Positions 54,626-63,458 of a stretch of DNA of 64,000 nt are shown piece by piece. The notes under the pieces were generated by a model, which worked only from the letters and a program-made list of their open reading frames with translations, was not told where the DNA came from and did no database searches. This DNA comes from Methanobrevibacter millerae (GTDB lineage: Archaea; Methanobacteriota; Methanobacteria; Methanobacteriales; Methanobacteriaceae): NCBI RefSeq assembly GCF_900103415.1, contig NZ_FMXB01000010.1:44072-108071 (forward strand), written 5' to 3'. How positions within the stretch are numbered: the first letter of the stretch is position 1; the number at the start of each line of letters is the position of its first letter. The position numbers and the translations under genes are program-made.

Positions 54626-54855
54626 TAGTGATGTAAAGAAAGGTGCAAACCTAAAACACATTGCTTAAAACATTATTAGTCAAAAACTAATACAATCTCC
54701 AAAATTAAATTGTTTGAATTAGTTTTCTCACAATTTTCTAATTCAAACCAAAAATCTAGAAAAAATTTCTATCTGCCAAAAGAATTTTTTCCGCATAAGT
54801 CAATAAAGGCGTTTAAACTGCCATTAAGCGCCTTATATTATCTCTATTTTTAAAA
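54626..54855 (+). ncRNA. Structured RNA, paralogue B
   Basis: TATA element ATTTATATA at 54594-54602. Stem 1: AGTGATGT (54627-54634) with ACATTGCT (54658-54665, two wobbles) and inner AGGT with ACCT. An extra hairpin TATTAGT/ACTAATA (54674-54692) is absent from copy A. Stem 2: TTTGAATTAG (54713-54722) with CTAATTCAAA (54738-54747). Stem 3: AAGGCGTTT (54806-54814) with AAGCGCCTT (54826-54834). ATACAATCTC (54690-54699) and CTATC..CCAAA (54769-54780) match copy A. The 150 bases upstream hold the palindrome TTTAGGTATTCCTAAA near 54567-54582. Confidence 0.65.
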
Positions 54856-54889
54856 AATTAAAAAAAAAAGTAAAAAAAAAGATCAAAAT

Positions 54890-55435
54890 CTATTTATAGT
54901 TTTGAGCTCTTTCTTCGAAATGTGCTTTAGGGAATCCGCAGACAGGACATTTTTCAGGTGCGTTAGGACCTTTGAAAATGAATCCGCAGTTTTCACATTT
55001 CCATTCGATTGCTTCTTCTTTTGCAAATACAGTTTCGTTTTCTACGTTAGCGAGTAATGTTCTGTATCTTTCTTCATGTTCTTTTTCGATTGCGCCGACT
55101 TTTTCAAATAAGAAAGCGATTTTTGGGAATCCTTCTTCTTTGGCGGTTTCAGCGAATTCTTTGTACATTGAAGTCCATTCTTCGTTTTCACCGTCAGCAG
55201 CAGCGTTTAAGTTTTCGATAGTGTCAGGGATTTCTTCATCGTGCAAAATTTTATACCAGATTTTTGCATGTTCCCTTTCGTTTTTGGAAGTTTCCATGAA
55301 AATATCGTGGATTTGTACGTATCCTTCTTCTTTTGCCTTAGCGGCAAAGTATTGGTATTTTGTGTGAGCCTGGGACTCACCTGCAAAAGCAGCTTGTAAA
55401 TTTTCTTCAGTTTTTGTACCTTTTAAATCAGTCAT
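54890..55435 (-). CDS. rbr: Rubrerythrin
   Basis: 181 residues from ATG 55435 (GGAGAT nine bases before). Diiron ferritin-like domain: '[20 protein letters not shown]', '[17 protein letters not shown]' and '[17 protein letters not shown]', supplying the Glu and His ligands. C-terminal rubredoxin domain: '[12 protein letters not shown]' and '[12 protein letters not shown]'. Reduces hydrogen peroxide in anaerobes. Divergent from the glutathione peroxidase gene across 127 bp, so a shared oxidative-stress control is plausible. Confidence 0.95.
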   Translation of the reverse strand: MTDLKGTKTEENLQAAFAGESQAHTKYQYFAAKAKEEGYVQIHDIFMETSKNEREHAKIWYKILHDEEIPDTIENLNAAADGENEEWTSMYKEFAETAKEEGFPKIAFLFEKVGAIEKEHEERYRTLLANVENETVFAKEEAIEWKCENCGFIFKGPNAPEKCPVCGFPKAHFEERAQNYK

Positions 55436-55562
55436 ATATAACATCTCCAATTATTATATTTAAAAAATATTATATAAAAAAATAGTGTTTTTTAGCTGTA
55501 CAAAAATAATATATAATTAAAAAACATACAGTTAAACAATTGACCATAATGGAGGTTAATTT

Positions 55563-56102
55563 ATGACAATATATGACTTTGAAGTTAAAGATTCTGAAGG
55601 AAATATGAAATCCCTCAGTGAATATGAGGGAATGGTTATACTCATAGTCAATTCAGCCACAAAATGCGGTTTCACGCCGCAATACACTGAATTAAACGAA
55701 ATCTATAACGAATTCCATGATGAAGGATTTACCATTCTGGATTTCCCATGCAACCAGTTCGGAAAACAGGCCCCTGGAACGACCGAGGAAATAAAAGAAG
55801 TATGCCGCAGCAAATGGCTGGTTCCATATGAAATATTCGACAAGATTGACGTCAATGGGGAAAATGCTGATCCCCTGTTTGAATATCTGAAAAAAGAACA
55901 GCCTTTCACAGACATTACCGGAAAGGGTGCAACCAAACTGAAACTGGTTTTGAAGGCCGTTGACAGGCACTACAAGGACAATGACGACATCAAATGGAAC
56001 TTCACCAAGTTCCTGGTTGACCGTGAAGGCAACGTGGTTCAAAGGTTTGAGCCTACAGAAGATTTACAAGACGTAAAGGCAAAAATCAAGGAATTGCTAT
56101 AG
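55563..56102 (+). CDS. Glutathione-peroxidase-family thiol peroxidase
   Basis: 179 residues. 'LIVNSATKCGFTPQYTELNE' holds the peroxidatic Cys (codon TGC, not a selenocysteine TGA), 'LDFPCNQFGKQAPGT' the Gln and a second Cys, and 'KWNFTKFLVDREGNVVQRF' the Trp-Asn pair. Archaea lack glutathione, so electrons probably come from thioredoxin. GGAGG stands nine bases before the ATG. The family is rare in archaea, suggesting bacterial origin. Confidence 0.92.
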   Translation: MTIYDFEVKDSEGNMKSLSEYEGMVILIVNSATKCGFTPQYTELNEIYNEFHDEGFTILDFPCNQFGKQAPGTTEEIKEVCRSKWLVPYEIFDKIDVNGENADPLFEYLKKEQPFTDITGKGATKLKLVLKAVDRHYKDNDDIKWNFTKFLVDREGNVVQRFEPTEDLQDVKAKIKELL

Positions 56103-56135
56103 CGATTCCTTTACATTATTTTTTTGAAGAATATT

Positions 56136-57143
56136 ATGACTCCCGAAAGCAAAATTGAAGCCGTCAAGGATATGCTGAAAGACAAAAAAGTAGCCATAGG
56201 ATTTTCAGGCGGAGCCGATTCAACGCTAATGGCCTATTTATCTTCTGAAGTTGCAGCAGACACTTTAGCGGTTACCATAGACAATCATCTGATGCCGACA
56301 GGCTTCATTGAACATACAAGAAAGACTGCAGAATCATTCGGAATAAGGCATGAGGTAATTGACATCAACTTTTATGAGGATGAGTATTTCCTTTCAAACG
56401 ATTCTAAAAGATGCTTTACCTGCAGGAAGCTCATGTATACTAAAATTAAGGAATTTGCCTTGAAAAACTGTTTTGACTTTATCTGCGACGGAAACAACAT
56501 CAGCGACCTGGTTGCTGACCGTCCGGGAATTCTCATAACCTATGAAATGGGATTTAATACTCCTTTCATTGATGCAAGGCTCACTTCAAAAGAAATCCAT
56601 CAGTACTTAAATGAAAATAACGTAAGCTATTCAAGGTCAACCACATGCCTTGCAACAAGGATTGCCACAAACACAAAAACGACTAAAGAAAAAATCGATA
56701 AAATCAGCTCATGCGAAGACTACATTCTGGCAAACACATCATGTGAAATAGTGAAAGTGAGGGATTTGGGAGAGCTTGCCCTACTTGAAGTGGATGATGT
56801 TAATGAAATTATTAGAAACGATAAATTTAATGACATTAACGATGCATTAAAAGGCCAAGGGTTTAAAAAAGTCGCACTAAATTTAACGTCAATTGACGAT
56901 GACGAATACATTAAACTGGATTATAATGACGGGTCATTTTCATACCAGCTGCCTTTCGGCATAAACCTTGAAAACACCAAAAAACAATTAACTGACATCA
57001 TTAATGAAAATGAAGAAAAAATCGAACTTGAAAACATCAAAATACATAAAGGCGGACTGATTGAAGGACATGATTTAAAAAGCTATGACGAAGCTTTAAA
57101 CAGATTCATGGACGCATTATCCAAATTAAGAAGGGAAGTCTAG
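56136..57143 (+). CDS. larE: LarE-like ATP-dependent sulfur transferase
   Basis: 335 residues from ATG 56136. PP-loop 'VAIGFSGGADSTLMAYL', then 'AVTIDNHLMP', 'SKRCFTCRKLMYTKIKEF', 'FICDGNNISDLVADRPG' and 'RSTTCLATRIATNTKTTKEK' match LarE, where a Cys in the last block donates its sulfur. LarE makes the nickel-pincer cofactor precursor together with LarB and LarC, which are not in this window. The C-terminal 60 residues are an extension. A TTG at 56124 is an alternative start. Convergent with the AAA gene (four-base overlap). Confidence 0.85.
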   Translation: MTPESKIEAVKDMLKDKKVAIGFSGGADSTLMAYLSSEVAADTLAVTIDNHLMPTGFIEHTRKTAESFGIRHEVIDINFYEDEYFLSNDSKRCFTCRKLMYTKIKEFALKNCFDFICDGNNISDLVADRPGILITYEMGFNTPFIDARLTSKEIHQYLNENNVSYSRSTTCLATRIATNTKTTKEKIDKISSCEDYILANTSCEIVKVRDLGELALLEVDDVNEIIRNDKFNDINDALKGQGFKKVALNLTSIDDDEYIKLDYNDGSFSYQLPFGINLENTKKQLTDIINENEEKIELENIKIHKGGLIEGHDLKSYDEALNRFMDALSKLRREV

Positions 57144-58873
57144 TCCTGCTTAAAGTCATCAATCACAATCGTCATCAGCTCATCATCACTTATATCGATA
57201 TCGCAGGACAATCTGTTGGCCTGTGCGGTCAATACCCTTTCAAAGATGTTTCTTATTTCACGGGCGTTTGCGAAATTGTCGCCTCTCGTTTCGTAGAGGT
57301 CCTCGCACAATCCTTTCAGATACTTATCGGCCGTATCGTCAAGCTTAAGGCTTGAATTTTCGCACATGCTTAAAAATATTCCGTGAAGCTCTTCGGGGTT
57401 GTAGTCCTCAAAGAAGATGTACTTGTTGAATCTGGATTCAAGGCCAGGATTTGAGTGTATGAAATTATCCATAAGCCCCGGATAGCCGGCAACGATAACG
57501 ATCAAATCGTCCCTGTGGTCTTCCATCGCCTTAAGGATGGTGTCAATGGCTTCCTGACCGTATGCGTCATCCTGGCGCTTTGGAGCCAATGCATAAGCCT
57601 CATCAATGAATAGTATTCCGCCCATTGCGCTTTGAATGACTTCCTGGGTCTTTATGGCAGTCTGTCCGAGATATCCTCCCACAAGACCGCTTCTGTCGGT
57701 TTCAATGAGGTGGCCTTTAGACAATATCCCGAGTTCCGCATAGATTTTTGAAAGAAGCCTTGCAACGGTTGTCTTTCCCGTTCCGGGATTACCTGAAAAG
57801 ACAAGATGCAGTGACATTGGAGGCTGGCTGATTCCGCGCTCCTCACGAATCTTTCTGATTTTAACAAGGTTAATTAATGAATTCACTTCCTTTTTGACGG
57901 CTTCAAGGCCTACCAATCCGTTTAATTCATCAAGCAGATCATCAAGGCTTTCCTTTTCCGGTGGCTCTTCTGATTTTTGAAAAACGCCGTCTGAAATCTG
58001 AACGACATTGTTCTGGTCCATCAGAATGGCTGCAACAACATCGGGCCTTTTCTGTGAGAGCTCCTTGTAGAAATCCACATATTTCTCATCGCCGTCAATG
58101 GCATATCCAATCCACTGCTTTGCGGAAGCTATGAGGTTTTCATGCAAATCACTGATGCTTTTGCAGTTAATGAGCATATCAAGCACCTTTTCGATTTCAT
58201 CGTCGTCTGCATCAACCTTATAATTGCCGCTTGGAAAATCACGCTTGAATGTGATGATGTTTTCAGAGAGGTTATCCATATATGCGCTTAAAATCCTTTC
58301 GCAGTCATAATCCGTGTCATTGTCGCATTTGAAATATTCGTTGCCCGTATTCCTGTAAATTTCAAAGAGTTTGGATGTGTAGCCTTTAAGGTTCTTCTTT
58401 TCAAGAAATTCCTTGTGAAAGAGGTCATTTTCAATAAATATCTTAAACGGAATCGGAAACTCCTTGATGTAGTCAATATAATATAATTTATAGAGATTAA
58501 AATTCAGGACTTCCAAATCCTCATCAAGCTCGAGAACGTCATCGATGAAAATCAGCTTGTTTTCTGTAAATACGTTTGCCTGAACCGCAATATAATAGAG
58601 AAATTCGGACATGTTTGATTTAAGCAGACTCTTCAGGCATCCTCCCCTTTCCTTGAAATCGGCAAGAATGGGGGTGACTTCCTTATCGTACTCGCCACGG
58701 TTATCTATGAGGTCGCAGTATTCAAACAGTTCCTTAAGGTCTTGCCTTAGGCTGATCAATGATTCTGATTCTTCGATTTCCTCAAAGGAATCGCATGAAC
58801 AGAAGGGGCATTTTTGAGCGTCAGCTTCAACCTTGCGCTGACAGTTTTTACAGAGTTTCCATTTTGCGGGCAA
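57140..58873 (-). CDS. CbbX/SpoVK-type AAA+ ATPase with N-terminal zinc ribbon
   Basis: 577 residues. Residues 8-25 are a zinc ribbon ('CKNCQRKVEADAQKCPFC'). Residues about 30-300 are helical and unassigned. The AAA+ domain (about 310-577) has Walker A 'FSGNPGTGKTTVARLL', 'VGGYLGQTAIKTQEVI', Walker B 'GGILFIDEAYALAP', sensor 1 region 'LIVIVAGYPGLMD' and arginine finger 'NPGLESRFNKYIFF'. CbbX-type ATPases remodel partner complexes; here the zinc ribbon and helical part probably choose the target. No RuBisCO gene is nearby. Confidence 0.88.
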   Translation of the reverse strand: MPAKWKLCKNCQRKVEADAQKCPFCSCDSFEEIEESESLISLRQDLKELFEYCDLIDNRGEYDKEVTPILADFKERGGCLKSLLKSNMSEFLYYIAVQANVFTENKLIFIDDVLELDEDLEVLNFNLYKLYYIDYIKEFPIPFKIFIENDLFHKEFLEKKNLKGYTSKLFEIYRNTGNEYFKCDNDTDYDCERILSAYMDNLSENIITFKRDFPSGNYKVDADDDEIEKVLDMLINCKSISDLHENLIASAKQWIGYAIDGDEKYVDFYKELSQKRPDVVAAILMDQNNVVQISDGVFQKSEEPPEKESLDDLLDELNGLVGLEAVKKEVNSLINLVKIRKIREERGISQPPMSLHLVFSGNPGTGKTTVARLLSKIYAELGILSKGHLIETDRSGLVGGYLGQTAIKTQEVIQSAMGGILFIDEAYALAPKRQDDAYGQEAIDTILKAMEDHRDDLIVIVAGYPGLMDNFIHSNPGLESRFNKYIFFEDYNPEELHGIFLSMCENSSLKLDDTADKYLKGLCEDLYETRGDNFANAREIRNIFERVLTAQANRLSCDIDISDDELMTIVIDDFKQD

Positions 58874-59000
58874 ATTAACACATCTCCTACGTACTGTTAA
58901 TATGTTACTAAAACATTGTTAAAATAATTATCTGAAATAACAAAAATATAAGAAAATTAAAAAAATAGATTTATATCTGAACAATGACATAACTTTCAAT

Positions 59001-60092
59001 ATGGAAAGGCAAAGCAAGATTATCAAAACTAGCGTTATAGGCATTATTGTAAACCTGATACTGGTTGCATTCAAGGCTACAGTCGGAATTCTTGTAAACT
59101 CAATAGCTATTACCCTGGATGCCGTAAACAACCTTACCGATGCCCTGTCTTCAATAATAACAATTATCGGTACAAAATTAGCGGGCAAGGCACCGGACAA
59201 GGAGCACCCTTACGGCTACGGAAGGATAGAGTATTTCTCATCTGTAATCATTGCAGTTATCGTACTGTGGGCGGGAATCACCGCTTTGCAGGAATCCTGG
59301 CCGAAGATATTTACACCAGACGTAACCAGCTATACGACGGTCTCATTAATAATAATTGCCGTGGCAGTTGCCGTCAAGTTCGTATTGGGCAGATACGTTA
59401 AAGGCGTCGGCGAGGAAATCAATTCACAGGCACTTGTCGCATCGGGAAGCGACGCTTTTTTTGACGCGATACTTTCGCTTTCAACGCTTATTGCAGCAAT
59501 CGTCTCCATTTTTTATAACATTCATCTGGAGGGGATTTTAGGAGTCATCATATCCTTTGTTATCATCAAGGCAAGTATCGACATGCTTAAAGAGACTCTG
59601 GACAGCATGATCGGTGCAAGGGTTGACTCTGAACTTTCACAAAAGATTAAAAAGTCAATAGAAGAGGTTGACGGAGTTTACGGAGCGTATGACTTGAGCC
59701 TGCACAATTACGGGCCTGAAGACATGCAGGGATCTGTTCACGTTGAAGTGGATGACGACCTGACCGCCCGTGAAATACACAAATTAACCCGTGAAATCAC
59801 ATTTAAAATCTACAAAGAGTTTTCAATAGCTTTAACCGTTGGAATATATGCTAGAAATGATAAGTATGATTATATCAGAAAGGATCTGGACGAAATAGTT
59901 TCTCAATACGAAGAGGTCCTGCAGATTCACGGCTTCTACGTATATGAGGACGAAAAGCTTGTAAGCTTTGACATTATCGTTGACTTTGACGCTGACAGAA
60001 AGAGAGTGAAGGATGAAATCCTTGAAAAAATCAGACAAATGCATCCCGAATTTAATTACATCATTATCGATGACTATGACGTAAGCGACTAA
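59001..60092 (+). CDS. Cation diffusion facilitator (CDF) transporter
   Basis: 363 residues. Six membrane segments; metal sites 'LDAVNNLTDALSSIITII' (N-x-x-x-D) and 'ASGSDAFFDAILSLSTLI' (D-x-x-x-D), and 'KEHPYGYGRIEYFSS' between them. Two cytoplasmic domains follow, the first with 'GVYGAYDLSLHNYGPEDMQG' and 'HVEVDDDLTAREIHK'. Exports divalent metals such as Mn, Fe or Zn. A TATA box (GATTTATATC, about 58968) lies some 30 bases before ATG, suggesting a near-leaderless message. Confidence 0.9.
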   Translation: MERQSKIIKTSVIGIIVNLILVAFKATVGILVNSIAITLDAVNNLTDALSSIITIIGTKLAGKAPDKEHPYGYGRIEYFSSVIIAVIVLWAGITALQESWPKIFTPDVTSYTTVSLIIIAVAVAVKFVLGRYVKGVGEEINSQALVASGSDAFFDAILSLSTLIAAIVSIFYNIHLEGILGVIISFVIIKASIDMLKETLDSMIGARVDSELSQKIKKSIEEVDGVYGAYDLSLHNYGPEDMQGSVHVEVDDDLTAREIHKLTREITFKIYKEFSIALTVGIYARNDKYDYIRKDLDEIVSQYEEVLQIHGFYVYEDEKLVSFDIIVDFDADRKRVKDEILEKIRQMHPEFNYIIIDDYDVSD

Positions 60093-60110
60093 AAAAATAT
60101 TTTACATTAG

Positions 60111-60122
60111 AAACGTACGTTT
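60111..60122. promoter_or_regulatory. Perfect 12-base palindrome upstream of the panE-like gene
   Basis: AAACGTACGTTT just after the CDF gene's stop and about 190 bases before the next start. It is unusually GC-containing for this AT-rich gap, so it may be an operator. The gap otherwise holds a TATA-like CTTATAAATA near 60270. Confidence 0.3.
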
Positions 60123-60309
60123 AATTTAACATTTATATGCTTTATAAGTAAACTTCCTTAAAACTCTTTAAATAGAAAATAAAGGATTTTTAAAAGAATA
60201 AGTTATAAGTGATTAGTTGCGTTTCAAGTGTAAAATTCAAGATTGAAAAAATGTATTAAATATGCCTTATAAATACTAATAACATAGAAAGATTTAAGGA
60301 AAAATTATC

Positions 60310-61260
60310 ATGAATATTTTAATAATAGGTTCCGGTTCGGTGGGAATCGGACTTGGAACGTCACTTCTATCACAAAACGCAAACGTATCATTTCTTGCAA
60401 GCGAAAAAACCGCAGAGGCAATGAGAAAAAACGGAGTTGAAAGAACAGGACTTTTCAAGCACTACTCTTTCAAACCTGAAGACTTTACCGTATATGACTC
60501 ATACACACAGATTAAAGAAAATAGCTTTGACTTTGTTCTTGTTTCAAGCAAAACGACCGCAAACGATGACATCAGCCGAAAGCTTGACGAAAACAGGCAT
60601 ATCCTGAAGGATAACTTCACCATATTAATATGCCAGAACGGATTCGGAAACGACGAGCCGTTTTTAAGATTTTTCAAGACCTCCGAAGTCTACTGCGCAA
60701 GAATCATAACGGGCTTTACCCGCCCCAAAAGAAACGTAAGCGAAGTTACGGTATACACCGAACCGATTCTTCTGGGAACGCTTCAAAACGAGGACATTAA
60801 TCATTTACAGCCGATAGCAGACATGATAACCGCATCCGGAATCAACTGTGAATTGACGCAAGATCTGGATAAATACCTGTGGGCAAAGATGCTTTACAAC
60901 TGCACGTTAAACCCCCTGGGAGCTATATTGGACGTCACCTACGGCAAGCTAACCGAAAACGAATACTCAAAGGCATTAATGGACAGTATTATCGAAGAGA
61001 TATTCAGCGTCATCGAGGCCTCTCCGTACACCACGTTATGGGACTCAGCCGATGACTATAAAAAAGTTTTCTACTCAAAACTGGTTCCCGATACCTACAA
61101 TCACTATTCATCAACCCATCAGGACATAAAAAGAAAAATAAGAACCGAAATCGACACCTTGAACGGAAAGGTAATCGATTTGGCTGAAAAGTATGATGTT
61201 GATGTTGAAACCAACAGAATCATATACAAACTGATTAAAGCCATTGAAAGCGAGTTCTAG
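60310..61260 (+). CDS. 2-dehydropantoate 2-reductase family protein
   Basis: 316 residues. Rossmann start 'MNILIIGSGSVGIGLGTSLL', 'VLVSSKTTANDD' and 'LICQNGFGNDEPFLRFF' (N-G-x-G-N), then C-terminal 'DLDKYLWAKMLYNCTLNPLG' with the catalytic Lys and Asn-Pro-Leu. PanE/ApbA members reduce ketopantoate to pantoate for coenzyme A, although archaea often use a different PanE type and many family members act on other 2-keto acids. The reading frame overlaps the next convergent gene by four bases. Confidence 0.85.
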   Translation: MNILIIGSGSVGIGLGTSLLSQNANVSFLASEKTAEAMRKNGVERTGLFKHYSFKPEDFTVYDSYTQIKENSFDFVLVSSKTTANDDISRKLDENRHILKDNFTILICQNGFGNDEPFLRFFKTSEVYCARIITGFTRPKRNVSEVTVYTEPILLGTLQNEDINHLQPIADMITASGINCELTQDLDKYLWAKMLYNCTLNPLGAILDVTYGKLTENEYSKALMDSIIEEIFSVIEASPYTTLWDSADDYKKVFYSKLVPDTYNHYSSTHQDIKRKIRTEIDTLNGKVIDLAEKYDVDVETNRIIYKLIKAIESEF

Positions 61261-61532
61261 CTGGAAATCTTTTCCAGCAACTCTATGATTCGCTTGTTCT
61301 GCTTTATCAGATGCTTGTTTTGAACTATCAATACATCAAGCTTGTTGTCGTTTGGAGGAATATACTGATTTTCCCTAACGGGCCTTTCGACCCTGCTTTT
61401 ATTAGAGCTTTTCACGCGTGAGGAAAAGCGCTCCATAGGATTTTCAAATAAATCATCGACAAGACGTGTTCCGCATTCAATGCAGAAGACATTTTCATCA
61501 CCGTAAACCTTTTTGCAACTTGGACAAATCAT
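61257..61532 (-). CDS. Small zinc-ribbon protein with C-terminal coiled coil
   Basis: 91 residues. 'MICPSCKKVYGDENVFCIEC' followed by GTRL is a zinc ribbon. A basic, disordered middle is followed by 'LIVQNKHLIKQNKRIIELLE', a short coiled coil likely for oligomer formation. AGGTG precedes the ATG. It follows the secreted-protein gene by five bases, so probably one transcript. Function unknown. Confidence 0.7.
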   Translation of the reverse strand: MICPSCKKVYGDENVFCIECGTRLVDDLFENPMERFSSRVKSSNKSRVERPVRENQYIPPNDNKLDVLIVQNKHLIKQNKRIIELLEKISS

Positions 61533-61537
61533 TTAAT

Positions 61538-62140
61538 TCACCTCCAGTGTGTTAGAAGATACCATTTAACAATCTGATCGTCATTTGAATTGCTGGCTGA
61601 ATCCCTGGTTGAGGCTATGCCTGAATAATCCGCAGCCAGATCGTCAAGATACTTCCTGTAATCATGTTCCTTTTTGGCTTCGGATAAAATGCCGTAGAAA
61701 GCTTCAGAAGTCATTTCGGATGGAGGAGCAGTCTCAACAATGTTAGAAATATCTGAAGTTACATTGTTTCCCCTGAAATAAATGCAGTACACCGATTCTC
61801 CCACAGGGAAATACAGCTGAGACACATTATCCTTGATATAAGTATTATAGTATGTCAGAAGCATTGCGGGGCGCTCACCGACACTAATCTTTTCCTTAAA
61901 GTCAGCGATCTTGTACATGCCTCCGTAATTGCTTACGATATAATCGTCAACGTGCAGAATGGCAAATGTCCTCAAGTCTTCGAAAACATATTTGCCCTTA
62001 TCCAAGGTGCCTTGGGAGTATTGCGGAGGAATCTGAAAATCGGCTCCGTCAATACTGACGTTCGAATAATCAACAGCACAAACACTTCCAATCAAAAGAA
62101 ATGTCAATAACAATAGAAATATCCTTTTCATGATTTTCAT
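61538..62140 (-). CDS. Secreted hypothetical protein
   Basis: 200 residues. Signal peptide 'MKRIFLLLLTFLLIGSVCAV' begins at the second Met (62131), which may be the true start. The mature part starts 'DYSNVSIDGADFQIPPQYSQ', a short beta domain seen in other secreted Methanobrevibacter proteins (inference from style, not a named family). The C-terminus is helical and ends 'KWYLLTHWR' without an anchor. Confidence 0.65.
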   Translation of the reverse strand: MKIMKRIFLLLLTFLLIGSVCAVDYSNVSIDGADFQIPPQYSQGTLDKGKYVFEDLRTFAILHVDDYIVSNYGGMYKIADFKEKISVGERPAMLLTYYNTYIKDNVSQLYFPVGESVYCIYFRGNNVTSDISNIVETAPPSEMTSEAFYGILSEAKKEHDYRKYLDDLAADYSGIASTRDSASNSNDDQIVKWYLLTHWR

Positions 62141-62221
62141 TATGGTAATAACTTGTATATAAGTTTAGTGTAAATTAGTTAAAAAAACTAAAGACTTATA
62201 TACTTTGAAGTAGTAATATAG

Positions 62222-62335
62222 TAGTGTTCATATTTTACATACTTTTTTTTATAATATGAACAATGGTGATGGTTAATGATAAGCATTCGTTTGTATTCCT
62301 TTAGTGGTGTTTAGGAAGAGAATGCTTATTAGTTT
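62222..62335 (+). ncRNA. Structured RNA or 5' leader before the SseB-like operon
   Basis: TATA element CTTATATAC at 62195-62203. Hairpin 1: GTTCATATT (62226-62234) with AATATGAAC (62253-62261). Hairpin 2: ATAAGCATTC (62279-62288) with GAATGCTTAT (62320-62329), perfect, with an inner TTCCT/AGGAA. It ends about 50 bases before the start at 62387, and GGTGAT for that gene is outside the stems. Either a separate small RNA or a regulatory leader. There is no strong T-run after hairpin 2, which favours a leader. Confidence 0.5.
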
Positions 62336-62386
62336 ATAAAAATACTTATTTTAAAAAATTTATCAAAAATATTTATGGTGATAATT

Positions 62387-62818
62387 ATGGAAAATACCGC
62401 TGAAAATTTAAAAGAATTAACTGAACAGTACATTGAACTTGAAGACAATCAAAGCTCAGAAGAAGAATTGCATGAACTTGCACATGAAATAGACCACCTG
62501 GTTTTCAGAAGCGAACTCATCATGCTTTTAAACAAGGTTGATGAAGAAACAGAAATCGTCGCACTTCTAATCGGTGAAGATGAAGATGACGAAAGCTTTT
62601 TCCTGCCTGTTTACACCAGCGAAGAGGAAGCCAAAAAGGCCATTGAGTTTTTCATGAACGAAGAAGGAAGCGGCGAGTTTGAAATGGATAAGGCAACCGG
62701 CCAGGACATCATTGCAGCCTACGAGGAAGACGATGACTTTTTAGGTCTTGCAATCAACGCTCCGGAAAACGGCTTTGTAGTATTTGCAGAAACCATCCAC
62801 GACTGCTGTGATGAGTAG
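62387..62818 (+). CDS. SseB-like acidic protein 1
   Basis: 143 residues from ATG 62387, with GGTGATAATT just before. Very acidic. 'TEIVALLIGEDEDDESFFLP' and 'VYTSEEEAKKAIEFFM' then 'FLGLAINAPENGFVVFAE' follow the SseB N-terminal layout (strand, 'P-V-Y-T-S-E-E' helix, 'INP/INA' strand). First gene of a three-gene operon, two bases from the next. Confidence 0.65.
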   Translation: MENTAENLKELTEQYIELEDNQSSEEELHELAHEIDHLVFRSELIMLLNKVDEETEIVALLIGEDEDDESFFLPVYTSEEEAKKAIEFFMNEEGSGEFEMDKATGQDIIAAYEEDDDFLGLAINAPENGFVVFAETIHDCCDE

Positions 62819-62820
62819 AC

Positions 62821-63264
62821 ATGCAAGAAAAGGACTATAAATACTATAAAAAATCCGGTGAAGGCGGATGCAAAAGCCAGATGAAGGATTTCATTGACCT
62901 TTACATCAAGATATTGGATAAAGTCAAGAAGGAATCCGCAACGGAGCTTGACGGCGTAAAAATAAATATAAAAAGAGCTTACCCTCAGGAAGTCTATCTG
63001 ACAATAGTTGATGAAAAGGACTTCCCGGTCAAGTTCACGCTAACCGAAAAGACCAGTGAATATATCATTCCAGTTTTTACGGATGTCTGTGAATATAAGG
63101 ATGGAAGCGAAAAGATATCAAAGCTGTTTTTGGACAAACTGACGCCTAAGGTACTGTCCGCCGACGACATTAAAAAAATAGCTGAAAGCGACGAAAACCT
63201 GAAAGGAATCGTCATCAATCCCCATTCCCAGAATTTCAGAATGAATCCGGAGGGAGAGATATGA
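62821..63264 (+). CDS. SseB-like protein 2
   Basis: 147 residues. 'KFTLTEKTSEYIIPVFTD' and 'LKGIVINPHSQNFRMNPE' follow the same SseB plan, with the canonical INP strand. The N-terminus is basic and helical. Starts two bases after the previous stop and overlaps the next start (ATGA), so all three are translated together. Confidence 0.65.
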   Translation: MQEKDYKYYKKSGEGGCKSQMKDFIDLYIKILDKVKKESATELDGVKINIKRAYPQEVYLTIVDEKDFPVKFTLTEKTSEYIIPVFTDVCEYKDGSEKISKLFLDKLTPKVLSADDIKKIAESDENLKGIVINPHSQNFRMNPEGEI

Positions 63265-63437
63265 AATTCATCTGTCCCACATTAGGTGAAGATCATGAAA
63301 GGGACTTTCTCGTAATGGGTTCTCTAGAAGACTTTAAGATAATAGTCTTTTCCGATATGGAAAACTATGAGAAAGGCTTTGAATACTTAGAAATTGCCGA
63401 TTACAAGCCCTGCGAGGTTTCAATTAATTTATCATAA
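63261..63437 (+). CDS. Small orphan protein, third gene of the SseB-like operon
   Basis: 58 residues from ATG 63261, which overlaps the preceding TGA by four bases; AGGGAGAG is the ribosome binding site. Reads 'MKFICPTLGEDHERDFLVMG', then 'MENYEKGFEYLEIADYKPCE' and 'VSINLS'. One small alpha/beta unit with two separated Cys. Ends 21 bases before the group II intron. No known family. Confidence 0.6.
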   Translation: MKFICPTLGEDHERDFLVMGSLEDFKIIVFSDMENYEKGFEYLEIADYKPCEVSINLS

Positions 63438-63458
63438 TATTGCAAGAATACCCCAACC

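Noticed and set aside
55563..56102. Selenocysteine at the peroxidatic site of the glutathione peroxidase
   Set aside because: The codon is TGC; no in-frame TGA and no need for a SECIS element.
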